In this document: piece by piece, positions 20,566 through 28,547 of the stretch
Position numbering within the stretch: position 1 is the first letter of the stretch
Layout of the letters: every line of letters starts with the position of its first letter
IMG/VR virus record: IMGVR_UViG_3300037586_005480
Coordinates: 1 to 37,063 of that record
DNA: 37,063 nucleotides
Strand: one strand, 5' to 3'
DNA from: a virus
Notes under the pieces: model-generated
What the model was told of the DNA's origin: nothing
The model's input: the letters and a program-made list of their open reading frames with translations, nothing else
Databases searched by the model: none
Made by a program: the position numbers and the translations under genes

Positions 20566-20940
20566 ATGAAGATCACACGTAGACAATTAAGACAGGTAAT
20601 CAAGGAAGAACTAAGCATTGTGATTAATGAGGGCAATGATGAAACTACCTATAAACTTGTCACAGAAAAAATAATTGAAAAATTAGGCGAGCTAGCTGGT
20701 GAACAAGTACAAAAAGGTGCCTTTACATACGAAATATATAAAGGACAGAAGGGTAGCTACTATCAATTCAATATAGTTAATAAGCAATTTCATATGAAAG
20801 CACAACAGTCCGCACTTAAACAAAGCACAGATATCCAAAGAGAAGCTAGCAAAATTGTTAGAGAGCATTTAGATCTAGATGAATCCGATAAGCCTGTTTA
20901 CTATGGAACCAATGACTATCACTCTTGGAAGCTAAAATGA
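20566..20940 (+). CDS. N-terminally tagged hypothetical protein
   Basis: 124 aa. Tag MKITRRQLRQVIKEELSIVINE with INE|G at residues 20-22. The body is alpha/beta, Lys/Gln-rich (FTYEIYKGQKGSYYQFNIV), with a helix QSTDIQREASKIVREHL and a short C-terminal strand. No family recognised. The tag DNA is nearly identical to that of the next two genes. Confidence 0.72.
   Translation: MKITRRQLRQVIKEELSIVINEGNDETTYKLVTEKIIEKLGELAGEQVQKGAFTYEIYKGQKGSYYQFNIVNKQFHMKAQQSALKQSTDIQREASKIVREHLDLDESDKPVYYGTNDYHSWKLK
20575..20609 (+). repeat. Tag-encoding 35-bp repeat, copy 1
   Basis: ACACGTAGACAATTAAGA, then 6 variable bases, then ATCAAGGAAGA. Shared with 20946 and 21431. 31 of 35 positions agree with copy 2. 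Confidence 0.85.
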
Positions 20941-21422
20941 AAATAACACGTAGACAATTAAGACGACTCATCAAGGAAGAGATATCCCACCTTACCGAGA
21001 CCGAGCACGATGAAGGAGATGAGCCTTACAAGCCAGGCTCGTACAAGGCAAAGGGACACTGGGAAGAGCGCTCGCCAGGGACGCGGACATATGTTTCGCC
21101 TCCCCGCCCTGATCCTTCAAAACCTGAGCCCATCCCTATAGAGGAACTCACGTGGCAACCTGATAAGGACGGTAACATGAAGGTATCTGACGCCGGGGGC
21201 GGAGACTGGTGGAGTACACTCGACTCAGAGGATGACCTCCCACTGTGGAAAGAGCAGGTGGCCTCTCACGGCCCTGGCTCAACGGTGGTCTTTACCGGGC
21301 GACCAGAGCTGCCCGGTCTGACCGGCCGATGGACCTACCACTCCGGTCCCTGGGCCGAGAAGTCCCACGCATATCAGAGCGCGAAGGCGGCCACCCTTGC
21401 CAAGTGGGGAACCACTTGGTAA
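20937..21422 (+). CDS. N-terminally tagged protein in a GC-rich island
   Basis: 161 aa from ATG 20937, which overlaps the previous TGA. Four extra residues upstream (from 20925) are unlikely because the tag MKITRRQLRRLIKEEISHLTE starts here. LTE|T follows. The body is Pro/Gly/Trp-rich (TWQPDKDGNMKV, GRWTYHSGPWAEKSH), and its bases are clearly more GC-rich than those of its neighbours, hinting at a recent graft onto the tag. No family recognised. Confidence 0.72.
   Translation: MKITRRQLRRLIKEEISHLTETEHDEGDEPYKPGSYKAKGHWEERSPGTRTYVSPPRPDPSKPEPIPIEELTWQPDKDGNMKVSDAGGGDWWSTLDSEDDLPLWKEQVASHGPGSTVVFTGRPELPGLTGRWTYHSGPWAEKSHAYQSAKAATLAKWGTTW
20946..20980 (+). repeat. Tag-encoding 35-bp repeat, copy 2
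   Basis: 33 of 35 bases equal copy 3 at 21431. Confidence 0.85.
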
Positions 21423-21730
21423 TGCGTATCACACGTAGACAATTAAGAAGGCTCATCAAGGAAGAGGTTCAAGGTATCCTTGAGGCTGGAAAGGGCGGAT
21501 CAGCTGACGTAGCTTATCCGGGTGATCTTGGTATTCCAACTCCTGCAGGAGAAAATATAGACGAAGAGGACGCTGCAGCCCATGGAGAGGAAGAAGAAGA
21601 TGTTGATGATGAGATCCGAGCAACAACTGCAAAAATGCAAACCGACAAAGGAGCTCAAGCGACAGTTGACAGAGACCAGCTAAGAATGCTAACTCAAAAA
21701 CAAACTGACCTAGCTGATGTTTCAGGATAG
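21422..21730 (+). CDS. N-terminally tagged acidic protein
   Basis: 102 aa from ATG 21422, overlapping the previous TAA. A longer reading from 21245 lies inside the upstream gene. Tag MRITRRQLRRLIKEEVQGILE with ILE|A. The body is acidic (EEDAAAHGEEEEDVDDE), then helical. Likely a removable basic tag on an acidic cargo. Function unknown. Confidence 0.7.
   Translation: MRITRRQLRRLIKEEVQGILEAGKGGSADVAYPGDLGIPTPAGENIDEEDAAAHGEEEEDVDDEIRATTAKMQTDKGAQATVDRDQLRMLTQKQTDLADVSG
21431..21465 (+). repeat. Tag-encoding 35-bp repeat, copy 3
   Basis: Third near-identical copy. The distances between copies are 371 and 485 bp, so this is not a tandem array but gene-start duplication. Confidence 0.85.
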
Positions 21731-21819
21731 CAATTATTTGATGGAAAAATTGTAATAAATTTTATATGTATAAAGGACGTTGATCACTTTTAATCTTAAT
21801 CGAACTATATGAGGATAAA

Positions 21820-22089
21820 ATGAAGATTTCAAAGAAAAAATTAATGAGAATAATAAGTGAAGAAATTTCACTTATTAAGGAGTCTGGAGATCTAGAAGAG
21901 GGAAGGTTTGGCTCACTAGCAAAGGCTATCGCGACACCGCTAGTACCAGGTGGTAGATTTATTTCAGACTATTCTCAAGCTAGAGGGTTTGATGAATTAG
22001 AGGACTTTGCTGGGGATGCAGAGTCTAAACTAGCAGATCTTGAACAAAGGGTCGCTGCCATAGAGTCTCTTATACAGTCGGCTCCATAG
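21820..22089 (+). CDS. N-terminally tagged hypothetical protein
   Basis: 89 aa. Tag MKISKKKLMRIISEEISLIKE with IKE|S. Then a Gly-rich loop (LVPGGRFISDY) and a C-terminal coiled-coil-like helix (ESKLADLEQRVAAIESLIQ, residues 68-86). AT-rich codons again. Function unknown. Confidence 0.7.
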   Translation: MKISKKKLMRIISEEISLIKESGDLEEGRFGSLAKAIATPLVPGGRFISDYSQARGFDELEDFAGDAESKLADLEQRVAAIESLIQSAP

Positions 22090-22091
22090 TA

Positions 22092-22268
22092 ATGTCCTCT
22101 AAGAGCTTAAAATATCTTAAAGATATGACAGAGAGGCTTATAAGCTGTAATGAACCATGTCCTATGATTAGTGTTAAAGATTTTTTTGTGAAAAAAATAA
22201 AAAGTGATAAAACATCTCTAGAGGTTTCTAAAAAAATATCAAGTAAAAATGACGTGACAACAAATTAA
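22092..22268 (+). CDS. Small Lys-rich hypothetical protein
   Basis: 58 aa from ATG 22092, 2 nt after the previous stop. Basic (LKYLKDMTERLISC, VKKIKSDKTSLEVSKK). Two Cys pairs by CNEPC. No clear ribosome-binding site beyond coupling. Function unknown. Confidence 0.5.
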   Translation: MSSKSLKYLKDMTERLISCNEPCPMISVKDFFVKKIKSDKTSLEVSKKISSKNDVTTN

Positions 22269-22281
22269 TTCCAGGGGTATT

Positions 22282-22614
22282 ATGTCTAGTGATAATGAAC
22301 AAAATGGCTGGAATGAATGGTCAAGGCATGTCTTAAAAGAGCTTGAGAGGCTAAATGATAACTACGAGAGCCTTAGAATAACTCATGAGGAAATAAAGAC
22401 AGAGGTATCTAAAATATCTTCATTTAGGGGAGAGCTTGATGATATCAAGCTCTGGAAGTCAAGAATAGATGACGTAGCATCTCCTGCACAAATGAAGGAT
22501 CTTATTAATGAAGTTGACCGACTTAAGCAATTTAAAACAAAGTCAATAGCGATATTTTTGACAATTCAATTTATAATGGGACTTATATTGTGGTTAATGA
22601 ATGTAATAGGATAA
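22282..22614 (+). CDS. Coiled-coil protein with C-terminal membrane anchor
   Basis: 110 aa from ATG 22282. NEWSRHVLKELERLNDNYES and following heptads form a coiled coil (about residues 10-85), then a transmembrane helix (IAIFLTIQFIMGLILWLMNVIG) closes the protein. This layout matches small phage membrane proteins near lysis genes (XhlA-like, or spanin-/holin-associated). A lysis role is plausible given the downstream cell-wall enzymes, but it is inference. Confidence 0.72.
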   Translation: MSSDNEQNGWNEWSRHVLKELERLNDNYESLRITHEEIKTEVSKISSFRGELDDIKLWKSRIDDVASPAQMKDLINEVDRLKQFKTKSIAIFLTIQFIMGLILWLMNVIG

Positions 22615-22659
22615 TATTAATTAAAATAGATAATATGTATTATTCAGGAGTAATTTGAT

Positions 22660-23310
22660 ATGAATACAGTTGATGCAAATTCCAATTATATAAGAAAGAT
22701 CATACTAGAAGAAAAACAAATTCTACAAGAGCACGTCAGGCATAAAGAGGCATGCCTTAGAGAGGCCTGTAGAATGGCAGAGGAAGGATATACGCAACAA
22801 CAAATCAATGAAGGCATTTGGGACGTAATAAAGGGATTCGGCGGCGGATTCATTGAAACATTTAAATATGATATAGCTCAATGGATAATAGGAAAACTAG
22901 GGTTTGATGAACAAGGATTTTTAGCAAGAGTTGTTGCAAACCTAATTGAGAATACATCTATTGAAGAATTTAAAGATATGTTTACATCAGCTGGATGCCA
23001 GGTATTTGCTGATAACTTTATAGATGCTATAGCAGAAACTGGTGTCGAGCCTGTCATAAATAGTGTTATTGATGCACTAGGAATGGATCCCGATTCAAGA
23101 TTGAATGCTTCACTTAGAGAGTATCTCACAAATTCTCTTCTCAGGGGAGACCTAGCAGATGGGCTAAAAGAAAGAATTAAAAATATGGTCTGCGAATTTG
23201 ACGTGGGTGAGGCACTATCAGGAACAAGTGACGTAGCTAGCGGACTGTGGGATAGAGCAAAGAGCTTTTTTAGTGGTGAAGATGATAGACAGCAATCATT
23301 TAACTTCTAG
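22660..23310 (+). CDS. Tagged alpha-helical protein, unknown
   Basis: 216 aa starting MNTVDANSNYIRKIILEEKQ, a longer variant of the tag, with ILQE|H and then INE|G at residues about 50-52. The remaining part is a helical domain with amphipathic segments (FIETFKYDIAQWIIGKLGF, EPVINSVIDALG) and an acidic, Gln-rich tail. Possibly a virion protein that interacts with membranes. No family recognised. Confidence 0.7.
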   Translation: MNTVDANSNYIRKIILEEKQILQEHVRHKEACLREACRMAEEGYTQQQINEGIWDVIKGFGGGFIETFKYDIAQWIIGKLGFDEQGFLARVVANLIENTSIEEFKDMFTSAGCQVFADNFIDAIAETGVEPVINSVIDALGMDPDSRLNASLREYLTNSLLRGDLADGLKERIKNMVCEFDVGEALSGTSDVASGLWDRAKSFFSGEDDRQQSFNF

Positions 23311-23324
23311 CCATAGATATCATA

Positions 23325-23555
23325 ATGAAAAATATTGATAAAATTGTTAAGCTCGTGGTCGAAGAACTTGGCAGAATGGAGAAGAAGGCCTTTCACGGCT
23401 GGGGAACCGTTCAGCCACACTATAAACACTCAGATAAGCAGATGCTAGGTGACACAGGAAAAGAAGCTGAGGAAGAAGATGTTCTTAAAAATCCCGTAAG
23501 AGTTAGCAGGGCATTTGCTAACGTGACACCAATTGACGATCCTCAAGCATCTTGA
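23325..23555 (+). CDS. Small hypothetical protein with a tag-like start
   Basis: 76 aa starting MKNIDKIVKLVVEELGRME, a weaker version of the tag (hydrophobic VVxEE core). Then a His/Trp segment (FHGWGTVQPHYKHSDKQM) and an acidic tail. The gene's end overlaps the convergent minus-strand gene by 38 nt. Function unknown. Confidence 0.62.
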   Translation: MKNIDKIVKLVVEELGRMEKKAFHGWGTVQPHYKHSDKQMLGDTGKEAEEEDVLKNPVRVSRAFANVTPIDDPQAS

Positions 23556-24075
23556 TATAGTATTTTTCAAATCTTCTTGCCTGATCTTCTAGCCCGGATG
23601 AGAGGCAGGTTATATCCTGCCAGTAATGAGCAACCTCATGTGAAACTCTTAGTGAGGAAGCCTCGCTATTTTCAGATCTAGCTATAAACATAGATCCCCT
23701 TCCAATAGGCGAGAATATTGAGTCATAAGCACCAGTTATCCTATTGACTCCAAGAGATTCCCATCTCATAAATGACATGATAGACCTATCATTAATATCT
23801 TGATAGTCTATGTGATATACATCTAGATCTACAGTCTTACAGGTTTTTGTGCCGCTATTTAAAAAATCAGGAAGAATATCAATTGATCTTGAAATATGAT
23901 TAAATACCTCAGATGCCTCACTTGTTGACTGCCCATGATATGAGATTTCTACACTTGTGGAACCAATTGTTATAGTCCTTGTCTGCTCATGATTAAATTC
24001 AATATTAGACATAGCTATATCATGAGGAGATGCTAAAGCAGCTACTGTGCATAAAATAATGATTAAAATTGTCAC
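23518..24075 (-). CDS. Exported HExxH metallopeptidase-like protein
   Basis: 185 aa on the minus strand from GTG 24075, with GGAG in its leader. Signal peptide MTILIIILCTVAALAS. Zinc-site motif H146-E-V-A-H150 in RVSHEVAHYWQD; the third ligand may be in GLEDQARRFEKYY. Probably a small periplasmic or secreted gluzincin-type peptidase. It is inverted relative to the tagged operon, like the other metallopeptidase at 27678, suggesting a moron. Substrate unknown. Confidence 0.72.
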   Translation of the reverse strand: MTILIIILCTVAALASPHDIAMSNIEFNHEQTRTITIGSTSVEISYHGQSTSEASEVFNHISRSIDILPDFLNSGTKTCKTVDLDVYHIDYQDINDRSIMSFMRWESLGVNRITGAYDSIFSPIGRGSMFIARSENSEASSLRVSHEVAHYWQDITCLSSGLEDQARRFEKYYIKMLEDRQLVSR

Positions 24076-24173
24076 TTTTAACTCCTATTTAATTGTATAA
24101 TAATAAAGCCATCTTTACACGTGATTAAAAAATCATTTAAATTCTGAATAATTATGAAATGGAGGCCTCAAAA

Positions 24174-26249
24174 GTGAACATACATGAACAAAGGCTAAGA
24201 GCGCTAGTTAGAGAAGAGATTATTAAAAAGAACTCTAATGTGAGATCACATAGAATTCTCAATGAAGCTACACAGAGTGACATAATTGATGTACAAAATG
24301 CTCTTGGAATACCAGAGAATGGAGATGTCGGCACGGTGTGGGGTCCCTGGTGGGACTTTCTTCAGGATAACTATAGACAGTGGGTCTACGTAGATGGTCA
24401 AGATCTCTCTGGTCTAACAAGCGCTATACCTTCACTTCAAAGCGTGTATGATGACTGGGAGGATCAAGCTGATGATCTAGGTTACCCACCAGGTGATCCT
24501 AGCTCCATGGCGGAGTTTATTAGAGCAGGAGGTCAACCTAGAGCGGGTTCTCCTGCACATAATGAATATATTGAACGTATTGGTCCTGAAGAGGCCGAAC
24601 CCACTCTGAGGGGTACAGAGAATATAATATTTGATCAGGGTTTCGGGAGTGTTCAGACAGGTAAGGTGAAGGGAGACTGGGAGGTAAAGGGATCATCCTT
24701 CGAGGGAGCTGGTAAAATCATACTTACTTTTGATGAAAATGGATTCATTGAGGATAATTCAGAATGGTCTAAGATTATAGACGGTGTTAAAGATTCCCTG
24801 GCACCTTGGCAACTAGGTGGAAGAGATGATGATAGCATCTTTAGCACGTGGAATGTCATACAAGCGATCAAGGATTATAGCTTTTTTGACACAACTGAGG
24901 AGGTTGTAATTCTAGCGTTGGCTCAGCTAGATAAGGACTTTACATCCGCGGTGGGTCATTCAATAGCTGATGAACTAACTGACTGGAAAAATGCACTTGT
25001 CGGAAGCGGCGTGGGAGCAGATGCAGGCAGAAAAAGAGATAAGATGATACAGATTATGGGTGGTGTTGATCCTGGAGTCATAGAGGATGCGACAGAGCTA
25101 GCTAAGGCGGCACTGAGTCGCCTACGTAGAGGTGGTGAAGAGATCGGAGAGAGAGTTCCAGAGCTTCCTAGAGAAGCTGTTGCGGCGAAGAGAATTTTAA
25201 ACGTGATCAGATCTTCAGTAAGGGATGTTCTACTTGAAGGAACATTAGATACAAACACCAGAGATGTCCCACCTCGAGGCGGTAGTAGAGGATCACAGGA
25301 GGCAAGGGGTGACGACGACGACAGCGCTGTCGGCGACGATGACTGGGCTGACAACGGTGACGGCGCTGATGATGTAACTACAGCTGATGACACAGATGTC
25401 GACAATGACGGCACTCCTGACGTGGATGAGAGGCCAGGCGATCCCACATCAGATTCTGATACTCCGAGGTCTAGGAGGTATACAGATAGTAAATACTGGC
25501 CATCTCAGGTCGTAAAAGATATTCAGGCCATAGTTGGAGCACCGTCTTGTTCACGATCTAGGGGCTGTGACGGAATGTGGGGCCCTAGGACACAGGGGTC
25601 GTGGGAAAGTCACCTGGAGCGAAAATTTGAAGAGCTAGGTGAGGACTGGAAGGATATCTCACATAAAGCTATGTGGCCTGACATGTCCAGGGCTGTTTCT
25701 GTTATAGCAGGTGAAACATTTGCTGGCAATCCAGAAGGAGCATTGTTATTCTTAAGGCATATCGGAGGACTGCAATCGACAAGAGAGGCAGAGGTGGAGA
25801 CAGAACCGGTGCCGACAACAGTGGATACACCCCAGGGTAGTGGACCACTTGATAGAGAGGTGAGAAGGGATGCAAGTGGCAGGACAGTAGAAAGAGAATT
25901 GTTTCCAGGATCTGTGGCGAGCAGCAGCACTGAAGCAAGAGTTCACAGATACATTCCAAGAGTGCCAATAATGTACGACTATATGGGAAGTGCTCTCAGA
26001 GGTCCTGGACAATCTAAGCCAGAGGAAAAAATTAAAAGAGTGGTTGTCGTCATGGACACAAAGCTTCCACTAAACAATGAAACAGCAGGATTTAGCCCAG
26101 ACGGTTCGTGGGTTGGAAGTAATTCTGATGTGGCAGAAATTAGAATGTTTTCACCATTTATGAGAAGATATAGGAGAAACCATCCAGGCCATAAGGAACT
26201 TCTTAGGTGGATAAAAGATGAAATTGGCTGGGAACATTTCAACGTATGA
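24174..26249 (+). CDS. Large tagged peptidoglycan-binding-like virion protein
   Basis: 691 aa from GTG 24174, with GGAGG 8 nt upstream. ATG 24159 overlaps that site. Tag MNIHEQRLRALVREE, then ILNE|A near residue 32. A peptidoglycan-binding-like repeat follows at about 35-70 (IIDVQNALGIP...VWGPWWDFLQD). An internal tag-like helix ends VRDVLLE|G near residue 355. An Asp-rich linker with a thrombospondin-type-3 pattern DVDNDGTPDVDERPGD comes next, then a second peptidoglycan-binding-like unit (VKDIQAIVG...CDGMWGPRTQGSWESHL). The C-terminal domain (about 590-691) is unrecognised. Likely a virion protein that acts on the cell wall during entry. Confidence 0.75.
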   Translation: MNIHEQRLRALVREEIIKKNSNVRSHRILNEATQSDIIDVQNALGIPENGDVGTVWGPWWDFLQDNYRQWVYVDGQDLSGLTSAIPSLQSVYDDWEDQADDLGYPPGDPSSMAEFIRAGGQPRAGSPAHNEYIERIGPEEAEPTLRGTENIIFDQGFGSVQTGKVKGDWEVKGSSFEGAGKIILTFDENGFIEDNSEWSKIIDGVKDSLAPWQLGGRDDDSIFSTWNVIQAIKDYSFFDTTEEVVILALAQLDKDFTSAVGHSIADELTDWKNALVGSGVGADAGRKRDKMIQIMGGVDPGVIEDATELAKAALSRLRRGGEEIGERVPELPREAVAAKRILNVIRSSVRDVLLEGTLDTNTRDVPPRGGSRGSQEARGDDDDSAVGDDDWADNGDGADDVTTADDTDVDNDGTPDVDERPGDPTSDSDTPRSRRYTDSKYWPSQVVKDIQAIVGAPSCSRSRGCDGMWGPRTQGSWESHLERKFEELGEDWKDISHKAMWPDMSRAVSVIAGETFAGNPEGALLFLRHIGGLQSTREAEVETEPVPTTVDTPQGSGPLDREVRRDASGRTVERELFPGSVASSSTEARVHRYIPRVPIMYDYMGSALRGPGQSKPEEKIKRVVVVMDTKLPLNNETAGFSPDGSWVGSNSDVAEIRMFSPFMRRYRRNHPGHKELLRWIKDEIGWEHFNV

Positions 26250-26929
26250 ATGAGGAAATTCTAAGACAGATGATAAGAGAGGTTTTAATAACTGAGAAGC
26301 TAAAGAGTGTTTATGATACAGGAAGAGCGCCTGACAGACAAACAGCTTCAACCTCTACTAGTCGAAGGGAGTCTACGGGAGATGTGAAAATAAATAAAGA
26401 TAACATAGGAAATGGACCATCTGATAGCTCTGGAATACGAAGTGGTGTCAAAACTACTGACGCAATATTATCTGCGTGGAACTGGCTAAGGCCATTTCTT
26501 CCATCAGGTGCCATCATGACGTCAGGTGAGAGAAGTCAATCAGATCAAGATAGGACAATAAGAAATTATGCTGATAGAGAAAATATAACCTATAGTGATC
26601 TTGATGATGCTGTTGAGAAATTACGTGAAAAAGGTTTTGTCATAGCGAGACATGTTTCTACTGGTGGGGGCAGAGGGCATGGAACAGGATTAGCATTTGA
26701 TATATCTGGAGCAAGACTAGAGGACATAAAGAAGTCTATTGAGTTCGCCACTAACAATGGATCAATACATGTAAAATTTAATCCTTTCGGAAGTGGTGAT
26801 GATCCCTCTATAGTTGAAGAAACAAACAATGCAGTACATGCTGTTATAAAATCTGTTCAGGTATACAGCAATAGAGACATGGTGGCATTTGTAGACTCAG
26901 CAACAGGAGCCGATACAGCGACCGCGTAG
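26246..26929 (+). CDS. Tagged peptidase M15-like hydrolase
   Basis: 227 aa, overlapping the previous stop by 4 nt. Tag MNEEILRQMIREVLITE|K. A Ser/Thr-rich linker (about residues 25-60) leads to a hydrolase domain with SGERSQSDQDR and the GRGHGTGLAFDIS motif (about 137-149), as in M15 D-Ala-D-Ala peptidases (SxHxxGxAxD), and a later SIHVKF histidine. Likely cuts peptide stems of peptidoglycan, either in the virion for entry or at lysis. The twin tag at 26950 suggests the two act together. Confidence 0.72.
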   Translation: MNEEILRQMIREVLITEKLKSVYDTGRAPDRQTASTSTSRRESTGDVKINKDNIGNGPSDSSGIRSGVKTTDAILSAWNWLRPFLPSGAIMTSGERSQSDQDRTIRNYADRENITYSDLDDAVEKLREKGFVIARHVSTGGGRGHGTGLAFDISGARLEDIKKSIEFATNNGSIHVKFNPFGSGDDPSIVEETNNAVHAVIKSVQVYSNRDMVAFVDSATGADTATA

Positions 26930-26949
26930 CGGTCTTATCGTTTAAAATT

Positions 26950-27681
26950 ATGAATGAATATCTTCTAAGAAATTTAATACGAGAAGTTTTACTAACTGAG
27001 AAGCTAAAGGGTTTAGAAGGCTGGGTTCACGGAGAGGAGCGTGGATCGCTAGGGTATGAAGAAACATTTGAAGATGTCACATCAGATACAACAGATGCTG
27101 CACTTAATGCCGAACAGGAGCTTTCAAGCTGGGGAAATGCTGTAGAGACTGATCCGGAAGTTAGAGATACTTTAGTTAAGTATTGGAGAAATATTCCAGG
27201 AGAGGATCCAGATAGAAATATAGAAATTAGAAGACCATGGAGTGCTGCATTTATTTCCTGGATTCAGCGAAATGATCCAGAATTTCAGGGATCAAGGGGT
27301 CACAGCACATATATGAGACTGGCAAAGCAATCTAGAGATAGAGGCAAACATCATGGTGGATTTGTTGCATTTCAACCTCATGAGCTACCAGCAGGTCCGG
27401 ACAGAGGTGACCTTGTGTGCAGACCCAGAGATGGATCAGGAAATGGATGGGATCAAATAGGTAGCTTTAATCACTGTGACATATATACCGGCAATAATAG
27501 GATGATAGGAGGAAATGTCAATGATAATATTGACACAGTATCATATTCTCCTAGCAGAGCTACAATGATCATTAAAAAACTCAATCCAGCTGGATCCTTT
27601 GACATTTCAGAATCTGAGACTAGAGATATTATAAGTGAAATTATTTCTGAGATGCTTGACGAGGTATGCGAAAAGGTCTAG
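26950..27681 (+). CDS. Tagged DUF2272-like (NlpC/P60-like) cell-wall hydrolase
   Basis: 243 aa. Tag MNEYLLRNLIREVLLTE|KLKG, nearly the same as that of 26246. The body has RPWSAAFISWIQRNDPEF, SRGHSTYMRL, GPDRGDLVCRPRDG and FNHCDIYTGNNRMIGGN, the ordered motifs of DUF2272 proteins, which are related to papain-like peptidoglycan hydrolases. The C-terminal acidic helix (ETRDIISEIISEMLDEV) is unusual. Probably a virion-carried muralytic enzyme. 26930-26949 contains the hairpin ACCGCGTAGCGGT. Confidence 0.76.
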   Translation: MNEYLLRNLIREVLLTEKLKGLEGWVHGEERGSLGYEETFEDVTSDTTDAALNAEQELSSWGNAVETDPEVRDTLVKYWRNIPGEDPDRNIEIRRPWSAAFISWIQRNDPEFQGSRGHSTYMRLAKQSRDRGKHHGGFVAFQPHELPAGPDRGDLVCRPRDGSGNGWDQIGSFNHCDIYTGNNRMIGGNVNDNIDTVSYSPSRATMIIKKLNPAGSFDISESETRDIISEIISEMLDEVCEKV

Positions 27682-28100
27682 CGAATATTTCTATATACTC
27701 TTTCATATATTCTTTTTCTCTTAGGATGACTTTTAGCATAGAGCTTTATTAGTTCTCCTGCTCGAGCATTAGCTTCATCCTCTATGGGTCCACCTGCATC
27801 CCGGATGGGTCCTGAAAGCATTTCATTTTCATCTTGCATCATATGTGTAAGTTCGTGGGCTACTGATCTCAATATGTCGACAACAGCTCTATTTTTACCG
27901 TATACTTTTATTATTCCTCCGCCTATGTTGTAATAAGCAGTTGTTTGAATATTATGACTATCCCTGTCATCAACGACAAAAATTTGAAAATCTCCATCTA
28001 TAGGCAGCTCTGATGCACAATAATTACAAAAATCTCCAATAAGAAGAACTTTATCTTCTGGTAAGTTTAGTGATTTTGATATAAAGAGCTTTTTGGACAT
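27678..28100 (-). CDS. Cytosolic HExxH metallopeptidase-like protein
   Basis: 140 aa on the minus strand, no signal peptide. Zinc motif H82-E-L-T-H86 in RSVAHELTHMMQDE, and a downstream EDEANARA (E109) as the likely third ligand, the gluzincin arrangement of SprT/ImmA-type small peptidases. It overlaps the plus-strand hydrolase by 4 nt at their 3' ends. An ATAATTATA element (28132-28140, minus) lies 31 nt upstream of its start. Substrate unknown. Confidence 0.75.
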   Translation of the reverse strand: MSKKLFISKSLNLPEDKVLLIGDFCNYCASELPIDGDFQIFVVDDRDSHNIQTTAYYNIGGGIIKVYGKNRAVVDILRSVAHELTHMMQDENEMLSGPIRDAGGPIEDEANARAGELIKLYAKSHPKRKRIYERVYRNIR

Positions 28101-28253
28101 AAAATTTCTTGTAAATATGCTACTGATATTTTATAATTATTTCGTAAGATATGAAAGGGAGATATTTGATAATGTTTAATTATCTATAATAAGTAAGAAT
28201 ATAATATTAAGACGAGGTGAAGCTCTACAGGATTAGTAACCACTTTATTTAAA

Positions 28254-28547
28254 ATGTCTATAGTTAAAAGAAACATTACAGCAAAAATGAAGATGCTAGA
28301 AGCAGGAATTGTTCCGGCATTTACTGGACAAGAGCTTATAGAGATGCTAGCCTCCCTAAACTACCAAGAGAGAAGAATTGCAAAAAGAAAGTTTAGGAAG
28401 CTATGGAAAAGACTAGCAAAAGAAAATGACCTGGTATCTGGCATGTTAACATCTGGACCAGGAATGGATCCAACTAAAGCTCAAAAGAGAAATAGGTCAT
28501 GTGCAGTTGTTAGAACCATGATAGATATCTCAACTGATGATTTTTAA
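28254..28547 (+). CDS. Small basic helical protein
   Basis: 97 aa from ATG 28254. Basic and helical (KRNITAKMKMLEAG, RRIAKRKFRKLWKRLAKEN). No strong ribosome-binding site is visible. It converges with the serine-protease gene, overlapping by 4 nt. The 150 nt upstream (28101-28253) hold only the minus-strand promoter candidate. Function unknown; nucleic-acid binding is possible. Confidence 0.62.
   Translation: MSIVKRNITAKMKMLEAGIVPAFTGQELIEMLASLNYQERRIAKRKFRKLWKRLAKENDLVSGMLTSGPGMDPTKAQKRNRSCAVVRTMIDISTDDF

Noticed and set aside
24956-25447. Ser/Pro-rich minus-strand frame of 163 codons
   Set aside because: Antisense of the Asp-rich region in the 691-aa protein; low-complexity shadow.
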